From positions 1 to 55,982 of the forward strand of contig JAFVEQ010000033.1 of assembly GCA_017475895.1 (NCBI GenBank): a stretch of DNA of 55,982 nucleotides. Direction: 5' to 3'. The notes beneath the pieces are model-generated. The model was not told the DNA's origin, searched no databases, and was given only the letters and a program-made list of their open reading frames with translations. Below are positions 25,806 to 36,700 of the stretch, one piece after another. Each line of letters opens with the position of its first letter. Position 1 is the stretch's first letter. A program made the position numbers and the translations under genes. Origin of the DNA: Rickettsiales bacterium (GTDB taxonomy: Bacteria; Pseudomonadota; Alphaproteobacteria; Rickettsiales; UBA1997).

Positions 25806-25833
25806 ATTTTAATACTAAAATATATTTTGTCAA
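25806..25833 (-). promoter_or_regulatory. Candidate sigma70 promoter of rluB and tRNA-Gln
   Basis: On the minus strand TTGACA (25833-25828), a 16-bp spacer and TAAAAT (25811-25806), about 25 bp before the rluB ATG. The -35 is a perfect match. Confidence 0.6.
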
Positions 25834-25900
25834 CCTAAATCAAGCCAATTAATTCGAAAAATGTAATCTTTCTCAGCTAAATAAGCATAAATATTCTAAA

Positions 25901-26392
25901 CTAGTCTCTAAAATTTATAAACTGTAGTGGAACCGTTAGATTTAATCCCTTAATTTCTTGTATCGCGATCTGTAAATCGTCCCGAGATTTTCCAGAAACT
26001 CGAACTTCGTCCCCCTGAATACTTGCCTGAACCTTCAATTTTGATTGTTTAAAATATTTTGTTATCTGCTTAGCATTTTCCTGATCTATTCCCTCTTTTA
26101 TTTTTACAACCTGTCTTAGAGAATTTCCCGTTGCCTTTTCAGTTTTTTGAAAATCAAGAGCAATGGGATCTAGTTTTCTTTTAACAAAAGCACCCTTCAG
26201 TGATGTTTGTATCTGTTCCAGACAATAGTCACTTTCGGCGGTAATTGTAATAGTTTTTTCCTTTTTATCCAATTCCAGAGACCATTTCACGCTTTTAAAA
26301 TCATATCTGTTACCTATTTCTCTTAAAACTGTATTTGTAGCATTATCAACTTCCTGTAAATCAATTTTAGAAACTACATCAAAACTTGGCAT
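25901..26392 (-). CDS. yajQ: YajQ family nucleotide-binding protein
   Basis: A 163-residue protein with the family's MPSFDVVSKIDLQEVDNATN start, then NRYDFKSVKWSLELDKKEKTI, and the C-terminal VSGKSRDDLQIAIQEIKGLN. The DUF520 fold binds RNA or nucleotides; in Xanthomonas a relative binds cyclic-di-GMP. The role here is not known. It is a single gene. Confidence 0.96.
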   Translation of the reverse strand: MPSFDVVSKIDLQEVDNATNTVLREIGNRYDFKSVKWSLELDKKEKTITITAESDYCLEQIQTSLKGAFVKRKLDPIALDFQKTEKATGNSLRQVVKIKEGIDQENAKQITKYFKQSKLKVQASIQGDEVRVSGKSRDDLQIAIQEIKGLNLTVPLQFINFRD

Positions 26393-26537
26393 AAATAAAA
26401 AAATTTTATTAACTTTGATGACATATTAACAAAAATGTTTTTGTTTTACAAGAAAATTATCTGGTATAAAAAATTTTAATTTACATTAATTTTTTAAATT
26501 GTATTCTAAACGCATGTTATAAAATTAAGTTGAACAT

Positions 26538-27917
26538 ATGGTTAGAAAATATTTTGGTACAGATGGTGTAAGAGCAAGAGCAAATACTTTTCCAATGACA
26601 AGTGATTTTGCTTTAAAATTAGGCTTAGCAATTGCAAAAATTACAAGACAAAATAGCAAAAACAAAAAACACAGCGTGGTTATAGGTAAAGACACAAGAC
26701 TATCGTGCTACATGTTAGAGTCCGCATTAACTGCTGGTTTAACGGCTGGCGGGATAGATGAAGTTTTTTTAATTGGTCCAATTCCCACCCCTGGAATTGC
26801 AATGTTAACAAGATCCATGAGATGTGATTTAGGAATAATGATTTCCGCTTCGCATAATCCTTACTATGATAATGGCATTAAACTCTTTGATTCAAGAGGA
26901 GTAAAATTTCCTGACGATATAGAAGAAAAAATTGAAGGCGCGATTGATGGTGACCTTTTCAGCAATTTACCGATTGATGACAAACTTGGTAGAGCTTGGA
27001 GATCAGATAACTACATATATCAACAGAGGTATATAGAACATGTAAAAAGTAGTTTTCCAAAAAATATGGATCTGCAAGGATTGAAAATCGTTGTGGACTG
27101 TGCCAACGGTGCCAGCTATAAGATTGCTCCAACGGTATTTTGGGAATTGGGAGCAAATGTCGTTAAAATAGGTTGTGATCCAAGTGGAACAAATATAAAC
27201 GACGGTTGTGGATCCACCAAGCCACAAATGTTACAGAAAGCGGTTGTGGACCACAGAGCTGACATTGGTATAGCGCTGGATGGTGATGCCGACAGGGTTA
27301 TAATAGTCGACGAAAGAGGTGAAATTGTGGATGGTGACAAAATAATAGCCATGATAGCAAAAAAGATGTTAAATGACGGTAAATTAAAAAACAATACGGT
27401 TGTTATAACTCAAATGTCTAATCTTGGACTCGAACTATTTTTAAACAATCTTGGGATACAAACGATTAGAACAAAAGTTGGTGACAGGTATGTGGTGGAG
27501 GAAATGAGAAAAAATGGCTACAATCTAGGAGGAGAACAGTCGGGGCACATTATTTTGGGCGATTTTTCCACCACCGGTGATGGAATTTGTAGCGCCTTGC
27601 AGGTTATGGCTATTTTAAAGAAACAAAAAGAAGAGGACAAAGATTGTAAATTAAGCGATATCGCTAATTTGTATGAAACCGTACCACAAAAACTGGAAAA
27701 TATAAGATTTGATGGCGCCATGAAAAATCCGCTAGAAAATGATGCTGTTGCTAATTTTATACAGCAGAAAAGTAAAGAGCTGGAGGGTATCGGTAGAATT
27801 TTGGTTAGAAAATCCGGTACAGAACCACTGTTGAGGGTTATGGTGGAGTGCAGAGATGAAAATAAACTTAATAAAGTTTTGGATGAAATCTGTAACAAAA
27901 TAAAAGAGTATTTGTAA
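26538..27917 (+). CDS. glmM: Phosphoglucosamine mutase
   Basis: A 459-residue enzyme that converts glucosamine 6-phosphate to glucosamine 1-phosphate for UDP-GlcNAc synthesis. It starts KYFGTDGVRARAN, has the phosphoserine loop ISASHNPYYDNGIKLF near residue 100, the metal-binding DGDADRVIIVDE near 244, the sugar-binding GGEQSGHII near 332 and the C-terminal phosphate loop RKSGTEPLLRVMVE near 420. All motifs are intact. It probably co-transcribes with the YgjP-like gene 10 bases downstream. Confidence 0.97.
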   Translation: MVRKYFGTDGVRARANTFPMTSDFALKLGLAIAKITRQNSKNKKHSVVIGKDTRLSCYMLESALTAGLTAGGIDEVFLIGPIPTPGIAMLTRSMRCDLGIMISASHNPYYDNGIKLFDSRGVKFPDDIEEKIEGAIDGDLFSNLPIDDKLGRAWRSDNYIYQQRYIEHVKSSFPKNMDLQGLKIVVDCANGASYKIAPTVFWELGANVVKIGCDPSGTNINDGCGSTKPQMLQKAVVDHRADIGIALDGDADRVIIVDERGEIVDGDKIIAMIAKKMLNDGKLKNNTVVITQMSNLGLELFLNNLGIQTIRTKVGDRYVVEEMRKNGYNLGGEQSGHIILGDFSTTGDGICSALQVMAILKKQKEEDKDCKLSDIANLYETVPQKLENIRFDGAMKNPLENDAVANFIQQKSKELEGIGRILVRKSGTEPLLRVMVECRDENKLNKVLDEICNKIKEYL

Positions 27918-27927
27918 TTTTTTTCAA

Positions 27928-28557
27928 ATGGAATACTCCATCATAAGATCTAAAAAAAGAAAAAGATACCTAGAATTTAGAATTGTAAATAACAAAATAG
28001 TAGCATATGCACCAGAAAAAATGGATGTTGCTACCATTTCTAAATTCTATGAAAAACACAGAGATGTTCTACAAAGTAAAATAAATAAAGAAAACAACGA
28101 TTTTGTCGAATATCTTGGCGAAAAATACAAAATAAATGTGGTTAAATCAAAACTACTAAGAAGCTCCCATTGTGAAATAAATGGAGATGATTTTAATATA
28201 TTCACGCCGGATAAGGATGTAGACATTATGGATATAATTAACCAATGGAAAAAACAACGTGCCGGTGAAATAATACCTAAAAGAATTGAAATCTATTTGA
28301 ATAAATATAAATTTCAGTTTAATTTCGAGAAAAATAATATAAAGTATAAAAACCAAAAAACCAGATGGGGCAGTTGTAGCTATAACAACAATCTAAACTT
28401 CAATTATAATGTCATCAGTAAAAGCATTGAGGTTATTGATTACCTAGTTGTCCACGAATTAACGCACACCATAATAAAAAATCACTCACAAAAATTTTGG
28501 AATGTATTAAAAACGATTATACCAGATTTTGACATATTAAGAAAACAACTAAAATGA
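27928..28557 (+). CDS. YgjP-like metal-dependent hydrolase (DUF45, HExxH type)
   Basis: This 209-residue protein has the zinc-peptidase motif HELTH near residue 172, followed by HSQKFW, with TRWGSCSYNNNLNFN upstream near 148. That triple matches the YgjP/DUF45 family of putative metalloproteases. Substrate is unknown. It follows glmM closely and ends with TGA. It is probably cytoplasmic, since no signal peptide is seen. Confidence 0.88.
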   Translation: MEYSIIRSKKRKRYLEFRIVNNKIVAYAPEKMDVATISKFYEKHRDVLQSKINKENNDFVEYLGEKYKINVVKSKLLRSSHCEINGDDFNIFTPDKDVDIMDIINQWKKQRAGEIIPKRIEIYLNKYKFQFNFEKNNIKYKNQKTRWGSCSYNNNLNFNYNVISKSIEVIDYLVVHELTHTIIKNHSQKFWNVLKTIIPDFDILRKQLK

Positions 28558-28625
28558 TACAAAATTAAATAATTATAATTAATAGCGTTCAAGAATTTTA
28601 TATATTCAACTTTTCGGTGTAAAAT

Positions 28626-28654
28626 TTGATTCGTGTTAGTATTCGTTGTATAAT
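28626..28654 (+). promoter_or_regulatory. Strong sigma70-like promoter of the 1388-aa protein gene
   Basis: TTGATT (28626-28631), a 17-bp spacer and a perfect TATAAT (28649-28654). Transcription from here would begin near 28661. It rules out the TTG at 28646 as start codon and supports the ATG at 28688. Confidence 0.7.
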
Positions 28655-28687
28655 ACGAACCAAGCAAAAACAAATTTATTTAAAAAT

Positions 28688-31600
28688 ATGACCGATAAAG
28701 TAAAAAGTATTAAGGAGATAAAAAATATTGCTAAATTATATGGTGTTACTCTAAACGTTAATGAAGAAACGTTAGAGAAACTACTGCTAAATATAAAAAG
28801 CGTTGAAGAAGTAAAACAGATACCATTATTTGTTGCCAATGTTATAAAAGCAGACACACTTATGAAATTTTTTAAACAGCAAAAATCAGAAATTACAGCA
28901 GCTCTCGATAAAGAGTTCATTAAAAATTGTGCCCGCATATCTGATTTAGATAAAGAAACATTTAGCAAATTTACTCCAGAACAGGTCGAATCTATCAACA
29001 AGAAAGTATTAAGCAATAGAATAATGGATCTAAATGATAATTCACTACTACACGTTATAAACAGTACCGATAATCTCCCCAATATACCGGATGAAGATGT
29101 ATATAAAGCTTTCAGTAGATTAAACGACGCTAAACAATTAAGCAAAATATCAGACGAGGCCATAAGCTATTATAGTGAATTCATAGCAGATATGGATGAT
29201 AGTATATTAAGTAATCTAAACAATCCACAGTTGAAAGAGTTAGATATAGAAAGATTACTTAATAGAGCCGAAACTTTAACTCCAAAACTTATCGTTAATC
29301 TAATTAATATAAATGCTGATAAAATCACAAAAATACCTGAAAAAACGATTAACGCCTTAAATATGATAGCCGAACCTAATGAGGTGAAAAACGTATCTCC
29401 AGAGGTAATAGCTACACTTAAAGGTAAAATATCAGATTTAGACCAAAAAATAATGGGTAAACTTACACCAGAACAAGTTGAAAATATTGATGAAGTGTCC
29501 GTTGACAATCTAATAATTTCCGGTAAGTTAAGCGATCTGCAGGACGATACTTTATCGGCACTTGGTGACAAAATCAATCTTGGCGGAACATACAATATAC
29601 TCAAGAAACTTGGCTATAAAACAGATAATAATGTATCAAATGAAATCAAGCTACTGCAGGAAAAAGGTAAAATTAAATTACTAACGCCAAAAACCCTATC
29701 AACCATAAACGACCAAACGTTTAAAGATGAAAATGTTATAACCAAAGAATTTATAAGCAATTTGAATTTAGAGCAAATCAATGGCATCGGTTACAAAATA
29801 AAATTTCTCAATGCGAAAGGTTTCAGCGGTATCAATAAAGGCATACTTCAAAATGCAAACGAAGAAATTATAAGAAACATCAGCACCAAACAGATACAAG
29901 AGGCAACCAGAGAACAACAAATAGAATTGTTTACAAATACCAATGTAGATCAACTGAACAAATGGTATGCAAAACCAGAATTATTTAAACATATCGATAA
30001 TGGATTTTTAGAAAAAATTGAAGAAAATACCCTAGCAAGACAAATAAACTCTTTAAAAACAGATTTTTTCAAACTGTTAGATCCAGATGCCATTGTGGGT
30101 TTAAGTGGTAAAGTAATACAAAACATTGATAGAGAATGTTTCGAAAGCATCACCGCTAAACAATTAAATAAACTATGCTTTGATGATGAAAATAAAATTA
30201 AAAACCTACCGGATGACATATTTAATATTATCAGTATGGATAAGTTTAAAGAACTTGACGATAGAGTATTAAAATTAATTGACAAAAAGAATTTAGTCGT
30301 TGGAAAAACAATTAGCCAAGAAAGACTTGATGAAATTGTTTCGTATTTAGTTAAGGAAAATAAAGTATCACAGCTTAACAATGGAGCTATACAAATTCTC
30401 AACAATAAAATTGAACTGGAAAAACTTAAAGTGGAGGAACTGCAAGCTCTAGCCAATGACGATAAGCTAAAAAACTTTTCAGCTAAGAATCTCGTTTCTC
30501 TAAAGGACAAAAAACTTGACAGTTTAGAGGAAAAACAGTTGAAAAATATAGCATCCTTAAACACCTCCACCCCAACACATGACACCGAAGGAATAGAAAT
30601 ATTCAAAGACACCTTAGGTGATATTGAAAATGAACCAGTTGAGTACGACATTAGAGACAATATAGAGGCAAAAATAACCGCATTTATAGATGAGGAAGCT
30701 TACGAAGGGCTGGCAAAATACTGCATGTATATCTACAGAAAAGATGAAGACGCCAGAAATACAGTCACAGACGTATTGCAAAGGAAACATGAACAATTAT
30801 CAAAATCCACAAGATTCTACGATAAAATAGATGATTTTGAAGTGTTAAAAATAATGACTCTATTGACAAAGGAAAAACAAAAAAGTGAAGAGTACTATAA
30901 AAATATGGAAGATGTAATCAATGAAATAAATGAAATGGATTTGATTAACATTGACGAATACATGACCAGAATAAACAAATTTTCCGAAATAGTTAAAGAT
31001 GGTGATTTTAACATTGATTTCATCGAAAAATTAGCGGAGCAAAATGTAGCAAATACGGAAAATTTCATACATTCCTACTACTCCGGAAGAACAAAAAATT
31101 CCGTTGATACCATACTAAAGGATAAATATGCCGATGTTTTACTTGATTATGCCAATGTTATAGCAAAGAAATATGACGTAGATGAAGAAAAAATTATGAA
31201 AAACCTGAATGACATTGACAAAAAAGGTATTGAAGAAAGAAAGTCTATAATTATTTCCAGACTAAGCAAAGAAGAACAATTATATATAAATCTTCTCAAT
31301 AAAGCAATGGCAAATAAGCCAGACCTGAAGTCCAAAGTAAAAGCATGGACAACGCCAATATTTCAAACCGTCATGGACTGTGCCGGAACACTCTTTACCA
31401 CAAAACTTATCGCCACATCCACAAACTCAGCAATAGCAACAGTTGGTGTTGGTACCGTTGGGGCAATAAAAACCATAAAAGACATTAGCGAAGAAGTTAA
31501 TAAAAAGAGCTATTTTGCCGTTAGTGACGAAGAGAGACGAAACATCCACACAAGACAAAGAGGAGAAATCGAGGGAAGATTTGCTCTATTCAAAAGATTA

Positions 31601-32854
31601 ATGAAACGTACCGCAAGAAAATATATATATAAACCATTTTCATCGTTTATGGGTTTCATTGACAAGCACGTTTTTGGTGTTGTTAGGAAGAAAGTTGGTT
31701 TGGAAGCATTCAACCGAAACAACAAATCAACCGAATTCTTAACAAATAACTTCAAAAAGACTGCTGTTAGCAACCGTATAAACAAAGAGCTAGAAAGCCT
31801 AAAGAAGAAAAGCAACAAACGATATGGAAAGTTTAACGACAAACTACAAACCATACAGACCAGAGAAGCCGACCTAATAAAAAACTTTATAGCCATGAAA
31901 AAAAAGGCTATAGATCTAATTAAGAAAAAACAAATGGAAAAACTGTATGAAGAATATCCACAATTTAGAGAAAGAGGATTTTTTGGTAGAATGTTCAATT
32001 CCTGTAAAGAACTTATTAGCTCAATCGCCAGCATTGGTAGTGGTATAATTTCGAGTGCCGGAGATATGGTTACATTCGGTAATTTCGATAAAATCTACAA
32101 CACTTTGATAAGTGACAGAGGACTGATGGAAAAAATAAAAGACGAAAGAAAAAGAAAATTATTCGTCAAAAAAGTTCTGAAAATCGAACTGGAGCACCGC
32201 GCCAAAAAAGAAGAACTTAAAAAGGAAGAAGTCAGAAGACTAGCAGCACTAAACGCAAAAGACAAACAAGTTGTTGACAATTATGAACAAGAATATCAGG
32301 CAGAATTTAATAGCATCAAAAAAGATTTCAATTCTCTATTGCCAAGAGCGAATGAAATAAAAGACAAGCTATTTGATTTCTGCAATTTAGCCGGCATCGG
32401 GGATAAGGAAATTGCCAAATACGACGACATAGAAAAAAAGCTAAATGAAAACGGCATTCTGGAGGGTGTCAACAATCTAGAAAAATTGAACAGCAATCCA
32501 TTAAAAAAGCAATTTGGAGAACAATTCAACGAAGCCTTCAAGCAGGTTGTTAGTTTAGCTAGCATTGAAAATGTCAACAAAAACACAATATCCAAAAATG
32601 TTGGCCTTCTACTGGACATAGCTTATAAAACAATTGATGAAGGTAGAATGAACATCAAAGATGTAGAAACATCCCTAGTTCCACTATTAGCCATTGACAA
32701 CATCTGCAAACAAAGCAAAAATCAAATGCCACAGTTAATAAACAACGATCACAACAAAGTGGAGGAAAAAGTTAAGGAAAAGGTTAATAGAAAATATATT
32801 AATCTTATAGAAAGGCAATCTCAAGAAGCAGATCTCCAAAAGTCAATCTACTAA
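28688..32854 (+). CDS. Giant helical-repeat protein of unknown function (1388 aa)
   Basis: Not recognised. The ATG at 28688 is chosen because a promoter covers the earlier TTG; no clear Shine-Dalgarno precedes it. Residues about 60-650 are a series of short Leu/Ile-rich helical repeats (pattern L-x-x-L-x-x-E-x-V-x-x-I). The clearest pair, ISDLDKETFSKFTPEQVESI near 84 and ISDLDQKIMGKLTPEQVENI near 247, is similar at DNA level and about 163 residues apart. A hydrophobic Gly/Ala/Thr stretch lies at about 885-930 and another at about 1103-1130 (ISSIASIGSGIISSAG). The parts between and after them are basic, coiled-coil-like and Lys/Glu-rich. No signal peptide is visible. It could be a membrane-associated scaffold or an effector; this is inference only. 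Confidence 0.7.
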   Translation: MTDKVKSIKEIKNIAKLYGVTLNVNEETLEKLLLNIKSVEEVKQIPLFVANVIKADTLMKFFKQQKSEITAALDKEFIKNCARISDLDKETFSKFTPEQVESINKKVLSNRIMDLNDNSLLHVINSTDNLPNIPDEDVYKAFSRLNDAKQLSKISDEAISYYSEFIADMDDSILSNLNNPQLKELDIERLLNRAETLTPKLIVNLININADKITKIPEKTINALNMIAEPNEVKNVSPEVIATLKGKISDLDQKIMGKLTPEQVENIDEVSVDNLIISGKLSDLQDDTLSALGDKINLGGTYNILKKLGYKTDNNVSNEIKLLQEKGKIKLLTPKTLSTINDQTFKDENVITKEFISNLNLEQINGIGYKIKFLNAKGFSGINKGILQNANEEIIRNISTKQIQEATREQQIELFTNTNVDQLNKWYAKPELFKHIDNGFLEKIEENTLARQINSLKTDFFKLLDPDAIVGLSGKVIQNIDRECFESITAKQLNKLCFDDENKIKNLPDDIFNIISMDKFKELDDRVLKLIDKKNLVVGKTISQERLDEIVSYLVKENKVSQLNNGAIQILNNKIELEKLKVEELQALANDDKLKNFSAKNLVSLKDKKLDSLEEKQLKNIASLNTSTPTHDTEGIEIFKDTLGDIENEPVEYDIRDNIEAKITAFIDEEAYEGLAKYCMYIYRKDEDARNTVTDVLQRKHEQLSKSTRFYDKIDDFEVLKIMTLLTKEKQKSEEYYKNMEDVINEINEMDLINIDEYMTRINKFSEIVKDGDFNIDFIEKLAEQNVANTENFIHSYYSGRTKNSVDTILKDKYADVLLDYANVIAKKYDVDEEKIMKNLNDIDKKGIEERKSIIISRLSKEEQLYINLLNKAMANKPDLKSKVKAWTTPIFQTVMDCAGTLFTTKLIATSTNSAIATVGVGTVGAIKTIKDISEEVNKKSYFAVSDEERRNIHTRQRGEIEGRFALFKRLMKRTARKYIYKPFSSFMGFIDKHVFGVVRKKVGLEAFNRNNKSTEFLTNNFKKTAVSNRINKELESLKKKSNKRYGKFNDKLQTIQTREADLIKNFIAMKKKAIDLIKKKQMEKLYEEYPQFRERGFFGRMFNSCKELISSIASIGSGIISSAGDMVTFGNFDKIYNTLISDRGLMEKIKDERKRKLFVKKVLKIELEHRAKKEELKKEEVRRLAALNAKDKQVVDNYEQEYQAEFNSIKKDFNSLLPRANEIKDKLFDFCNLAGIGDKEIAKYDDIEKKLNENGILEGVNNLEKLNSNPLKKQFGEQFNEAFKQVVSLASIENVNKNTISKNVGLLLDIAYKTIDEGRMNIKDVETSLVPLLAIDNICKQSKNQMPQLINNDHNKVEEKVKEKVNRKYINLIERQSQEADLQKSIY

Positions 32855-32872
32855 ACAAAGAAGAGTACAAAT

Positions 32873-32907
32873 AAAAAAATAAACCCGTCGGCAATCCGGC
32901 GGGTTTA
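32873..32907. terminator. Terminator shared by the giant-protein gene and the prepilin-like gene
   Basis: AAACCCGTCGG (32881-32891) pairs with CCGGCGGGTTT (32897-32907), with one G-T wobble. The minus-strand side has a T-rich run, so it terminates the prepilin-like gene best. It lies between convergent genes and may serve both. Confidence 0.85.
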
Positions 32908-32931
32908 CTCATTGAATTCACAACCAATTAA

Positions 32932-33546
32932 TTAGAAGTCCAATTTTACCACAATGCTGTGATCTCTTGTTGTGTTGTCTGTACCGTAGCTACTTACAGT
33001 TGAAGCTGTACTTTCAGCGTATTTAACACCTCTAACTATACCTTGATTAGCTTTACCGTCATCAACCTTGTCATCGATTTGTCCTGCTTCACTTGCTGTC
33101 AAAACTCCCTTAGAGAAATCTATTTCTCCGGAAAGAATCAAAACGTTCATGCTAGCAAAATCAGATACTGTGAAGGAAGTTCCTGCATTTTTCAGGTACC
33201 ATCTTGAACTCTTACCAAATTTTGAATCAACATATTCCTTATTGCTACCTTCTTCCGTTACAACAGTTGGTTTTTTATCAATTATACCTTCATCGGATAA
33301 AGCACTCCATGCACCTGAAGATATAACGGTTGGATCACTGCTGTCATCTGCACCAGGAACCTTACCGAATTGAGCATAGTATGTGTTGTATGCTGTTCTG
33401 TAGCTGGATACTTCCGTAGCCACTGATCTCAATTGTGCTGATTTAATCAAGCTGGCACCACTGGATACACCAGCAATTAATAGACCCATTATTATCAATA
33501 CTATTGATAGTTCTATTAATGAAAATCCTTTGTTGTTTTTTCTCAT
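32932..33546 (-). CDS. Prepilin-like protein with type IV pilin/pseudopilin N-terminus
   Basis: A 204-residue protein with a short basic leader and the prepilin cleavage motif KG-FSLIELSIVLIIMGLLIAG, where cleavage falls after Gly7 and Glu sits at position 5 of the mature protein. The first hydrophobic helix is followed by a polar, Ser/Thr/Asp-rich domain and no clear Cys pair. It would be processed by a prepilin peptidase and assembled by a GspF/PilC-type platform such as the one at 3652-4866. It lies between two giant-protein genes on the opposite strand. Confidence 0.93.
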   Translation of the reverse strand: MRKNNKGFSLIELSIVLIIMGLLIAGVSSGASLIKSAQLRSVATEVSSYRTAYNTYYAQFGKVPGADDSSDPTVISSGAWSALSDEGIIDKKPTVVTEEGSNKEYVDSKFGKSSRWYLKNAGTSFTVSDFASMNVLILSGEIDFSKGVLTASEAGQIDDKVDDGKANQGIVRGVKYAESTASTVSSYGTDNTTRDHSIVVKLDF

Positions 33547-33577
33547 ATTATTTACAATTAGTTAATTAACACCTATA

Positions 33578-33605
33578 ATTATAATTTATCTTTTATAAAA
33601 AACAA
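33578..33605 (-). promoter_or_regulatory. Candidate promoter of the prepilin-like gene
   Basis: On the minus strand TTGTTT (33605-33600), a 16-bp spacer and TATAAT (33583-33578), about 30 bp before the ATG. The -35 is weak. Confidence 0.45.
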
Positions 33606-33618
33606 TAAAAAAAATTGA

Positions 33619-33694
33619 TTTTTGTGGCACTGGATCTCCGCAGGTTTTTCTGGTGTCGGATCCCCCTTTTGTGTGGTATTGTATCTCCGTCCCC
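33619..33694. repeat. Three imperfect tandem repeats in the divergent intergenic region
   Basis: Units at 33619-33644, 33645-33666 and 33667-33694 share the pattern TTTTnTGG, six variable bases, then GATCTCC-like. They are clearly richer in G and C than the surroundings. The block lies between the prepilin-like promoter and the promoter of the Gln-rich protein. It may be an operator, a repeat-element relic or a small RNA region; no such function is shown. Confidence 0.5.
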
Positions 33695-33738
33695 AACACC
33701 ACGTTGAAAAAAGTAGTTGCCGTGTGTGTAAAAATAAG

Positions 33739-33766
33739 TTGACATTGTACAAAAATTTGTTATACT
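33739..33766 (+). promoter_or_regulatory. Strong promoter of the Gln-rich giant protein gene
   Basis: A perfect TTGACA (33739-33744), a 16-bp spacer and TATACT (33761-33766). The start codon follows after about 30 bp. Confidence 0.7.
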
Positions 33767-33795
33767 TATGACAAAATAATAAATATGTGTGGGAA

Positions 33796-36700
33796 ATGGA
33801 GCAGAAAATACAGGAACAGAGCGTAGAACAAATAAAACAACAATTAAATGCAATTGACGATAATAATTTTGACGTAAGTAACATATTAAAAAAACTAAAT
33901 CTATATGTTCAATATATTAATGCACTTGTTAAAGATCATAATGAAAAAGTTACTGCAAATATTGGACAATTATCTAGCATTAATGAAAGCGGTAAAGCAA
34001 TAAGTCAAGTAGTAAAGTTAATTAATGCTGTTATGGATTTGACGAATCGAGTAAAAGCGTTTATTAATAAAAAAAACAGTGGTGACCACAATACTTTATA
34101 TATGCAACGTAACAGGGTCTTTGATAAAAGATATGATACCATGTCAAGAGTTGGTAACACAAATAAAGAAGGAACATTAAAGCACACAGAGTATCATTTA
34201 AAAAACAAACTATCAAGCTATAATTATAACAGTGCAGATTATAATAATATAGCAGAAACACTAAAAATAGTAACAAGTACTATAGAAATGTGTAATTATA
34301 TCAATGAATACATTACACCAGTAACCGATGAGGAACAACTGAGTAAAAATTGTAATATAAACAAAGGTGATAATACTAGATCTTCTGGCGGAATAGGAAA
34401 TATAAATAAAATAAAGTTAGACGATGCAACAATAGATAAAAATGTAGATTATAGTGTATATATTAATAATCTGCAAAATGATATGCAATCATTGAAAAAT
34501 AATGCAGAAAATAATACAAGAGTTCAAAATAAAAATAAACAGCAGGAAAGTCAAAAAATACAATCCGCGGATAGTAAACGAGACTTGACACTCACTATAT
34601 TTAATCAAACACAACAACCCCCAATCGACCAAACTCAAATAGACACTTTACAAAGTACAATCCAAGAACAACAAGTTACAATTCAAAAACAAAATACAAC
34701 CTTACAAAATCTAAAAAACAGTTGTGACAATCTAGACCAAACACTTAAACAGTGGCAAGGTATTAATGAAGCCAACTATAGCACAATTAAAGGCTTAGTA
34801 CAAACCTTCCTACTGGCACAAAAGGCACGTGTGGAATCGTTCGCTGATATGAAGATAAGTAATGACGAAGAATTAAAAACATTACTGAACAATATTACAC
34901 AACAATTAAATAGCCTTACTTCTATAGATAGTGAAACAGACATAAATAAAAAAATAGACAACTTACAACAAATTGTACAACAAACAAACAACAATCAACA
35001 AAAAATAACAAACGACTATGAACCAAACGCAACCAAATATATAACTGGCTTACAAGAACAAATCGACAATTTAAAAAACCAGCTTGACGCTCTGACAAAA
35101 GCCAAGAATGAAAAAATCGAAAAAATTCTACAAAATCTTGGCTACGATAAAAAAACAGGGGAAGATGAATATGATAGAGCCAAAAAGAAGCTAGAAAATT
35201 CAAAGGAATCAGATTTAGACGATATTAGTGGAATTACAGACCAAAACGCAAAAGCAAAACTAAAACAGTCGCTTGATGATGGTAATAATAAAGAGTTAGA
35301 TACAAAATTATTAAAAGAGTTATTAGACAAACTATCTCTGATAGAACAAATCAAAAAACTAGAATCATACGTACACGACAGAGTAAAATCTAACAAAGAA
35401 GAAAGTAACTTTGATCATGAAAGATACATATTAATAGACCATGTGACAAATCGTATCTCGAAAGTTTATGATTCACGTGAAGATGATAAAGACAGATTAA
35501 ACGGAATAGTAAACAACATTAACAATAACAAGCAAAATAATGGTATAAATATCAACACAGAAAAAAAAGATTTAGACAAAAGGCTTGATGATCTGACAAT
35601 TATCAACCAAATAATAGACGAATTGCTAGTTATTCAAACCTATTCAGAAATGGACGCCGAAGCCCTAAAAGGAATAATAAAGGGTATGCTTAGCCAAGAT
35701 CAACAGCAAGACAAAAAAACAGATACTATCAACGGTGACAAACCAAAAACCCTAGCCGAACAGACAAAAGAAAATCTAACGGGTGACGAAGATAAAAGTT
35801 TGTTAGAGGCAGTACTAAAAAATGATACCAAAAATTTTGATAATGACCCCATAGCAGAAAAAGAAGGACTACTACGAATAATAGCGGCAATATCTATAGC
35901 GTGGGGGAAAAACGCTGCTGAAATGAAAGAGATGTTATTAAGTATCCAAAAACAACTTGATAAACAAAAAGAAAAAGAGAATGAACAATTAAAGCAAGAA
36001 AACGAAGAATTAGAAGAAGAAATAAGAAATGCGTTTGGAAGTCAAGGACAACAAACAGATGCAGGAGACGACCAAAAAGATAAAGACAAACAAGATATTA
36101 CTAAACTAAGTGAAAATGATGTAAATGGTTTGCCGATAGAAGACAAACAGAAAAATTTACTTAAGAAAATATTACAACATAACAAAAATCAGAAACAAAA
36201 CCAAGTGGGACAAAATCAACAAGCACAGGATCCCGCAGAACAAAACAAAAATCTTGTAGAAGAAAATAAACAGTTAAAAGTAATAATAGGTGCAATAAAT
36301 AAAGCACAACACAACAAAGAAAAACAACAACTACAAGAACAAATACAACAACTACGAGCACAAGTACAACAACAAAACGATGGTGCAAATAACGGCACCA
36401 ACAATACAGATATTCAAAATAGACTTCAAAGCCTAGAGCAGAAACTAGCAAACTTTGAAAAACAAGAGGCGGACAAAAAAAAGAATCTAGCTGGCCAAAT
36501 CGCCAATGAAATGGGAATAAATAATGAAGAGGAGAAAAGTAAAAAGATTACTAATTTACAAAACTACGATGTTGAAGACCTGCAAAAACTTTTGAATCTT
36601 CTCAATAAATTGAAAGAATTGAATGAGGATACTGAAGAAAACAAAAAAGAAAACTTTAGACAACAAATTAGTAACCTAGTAAGTGATGAAAATAATGAAA

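Noticed and set aside
33579..33884. Two minus-strand ORFs of 86 and 101 residues across the prepilin/Gln-rich gap
   Set aside because: They overlap promoters, the repeat block and the start of the Gln-rich gene, and their translations look random.
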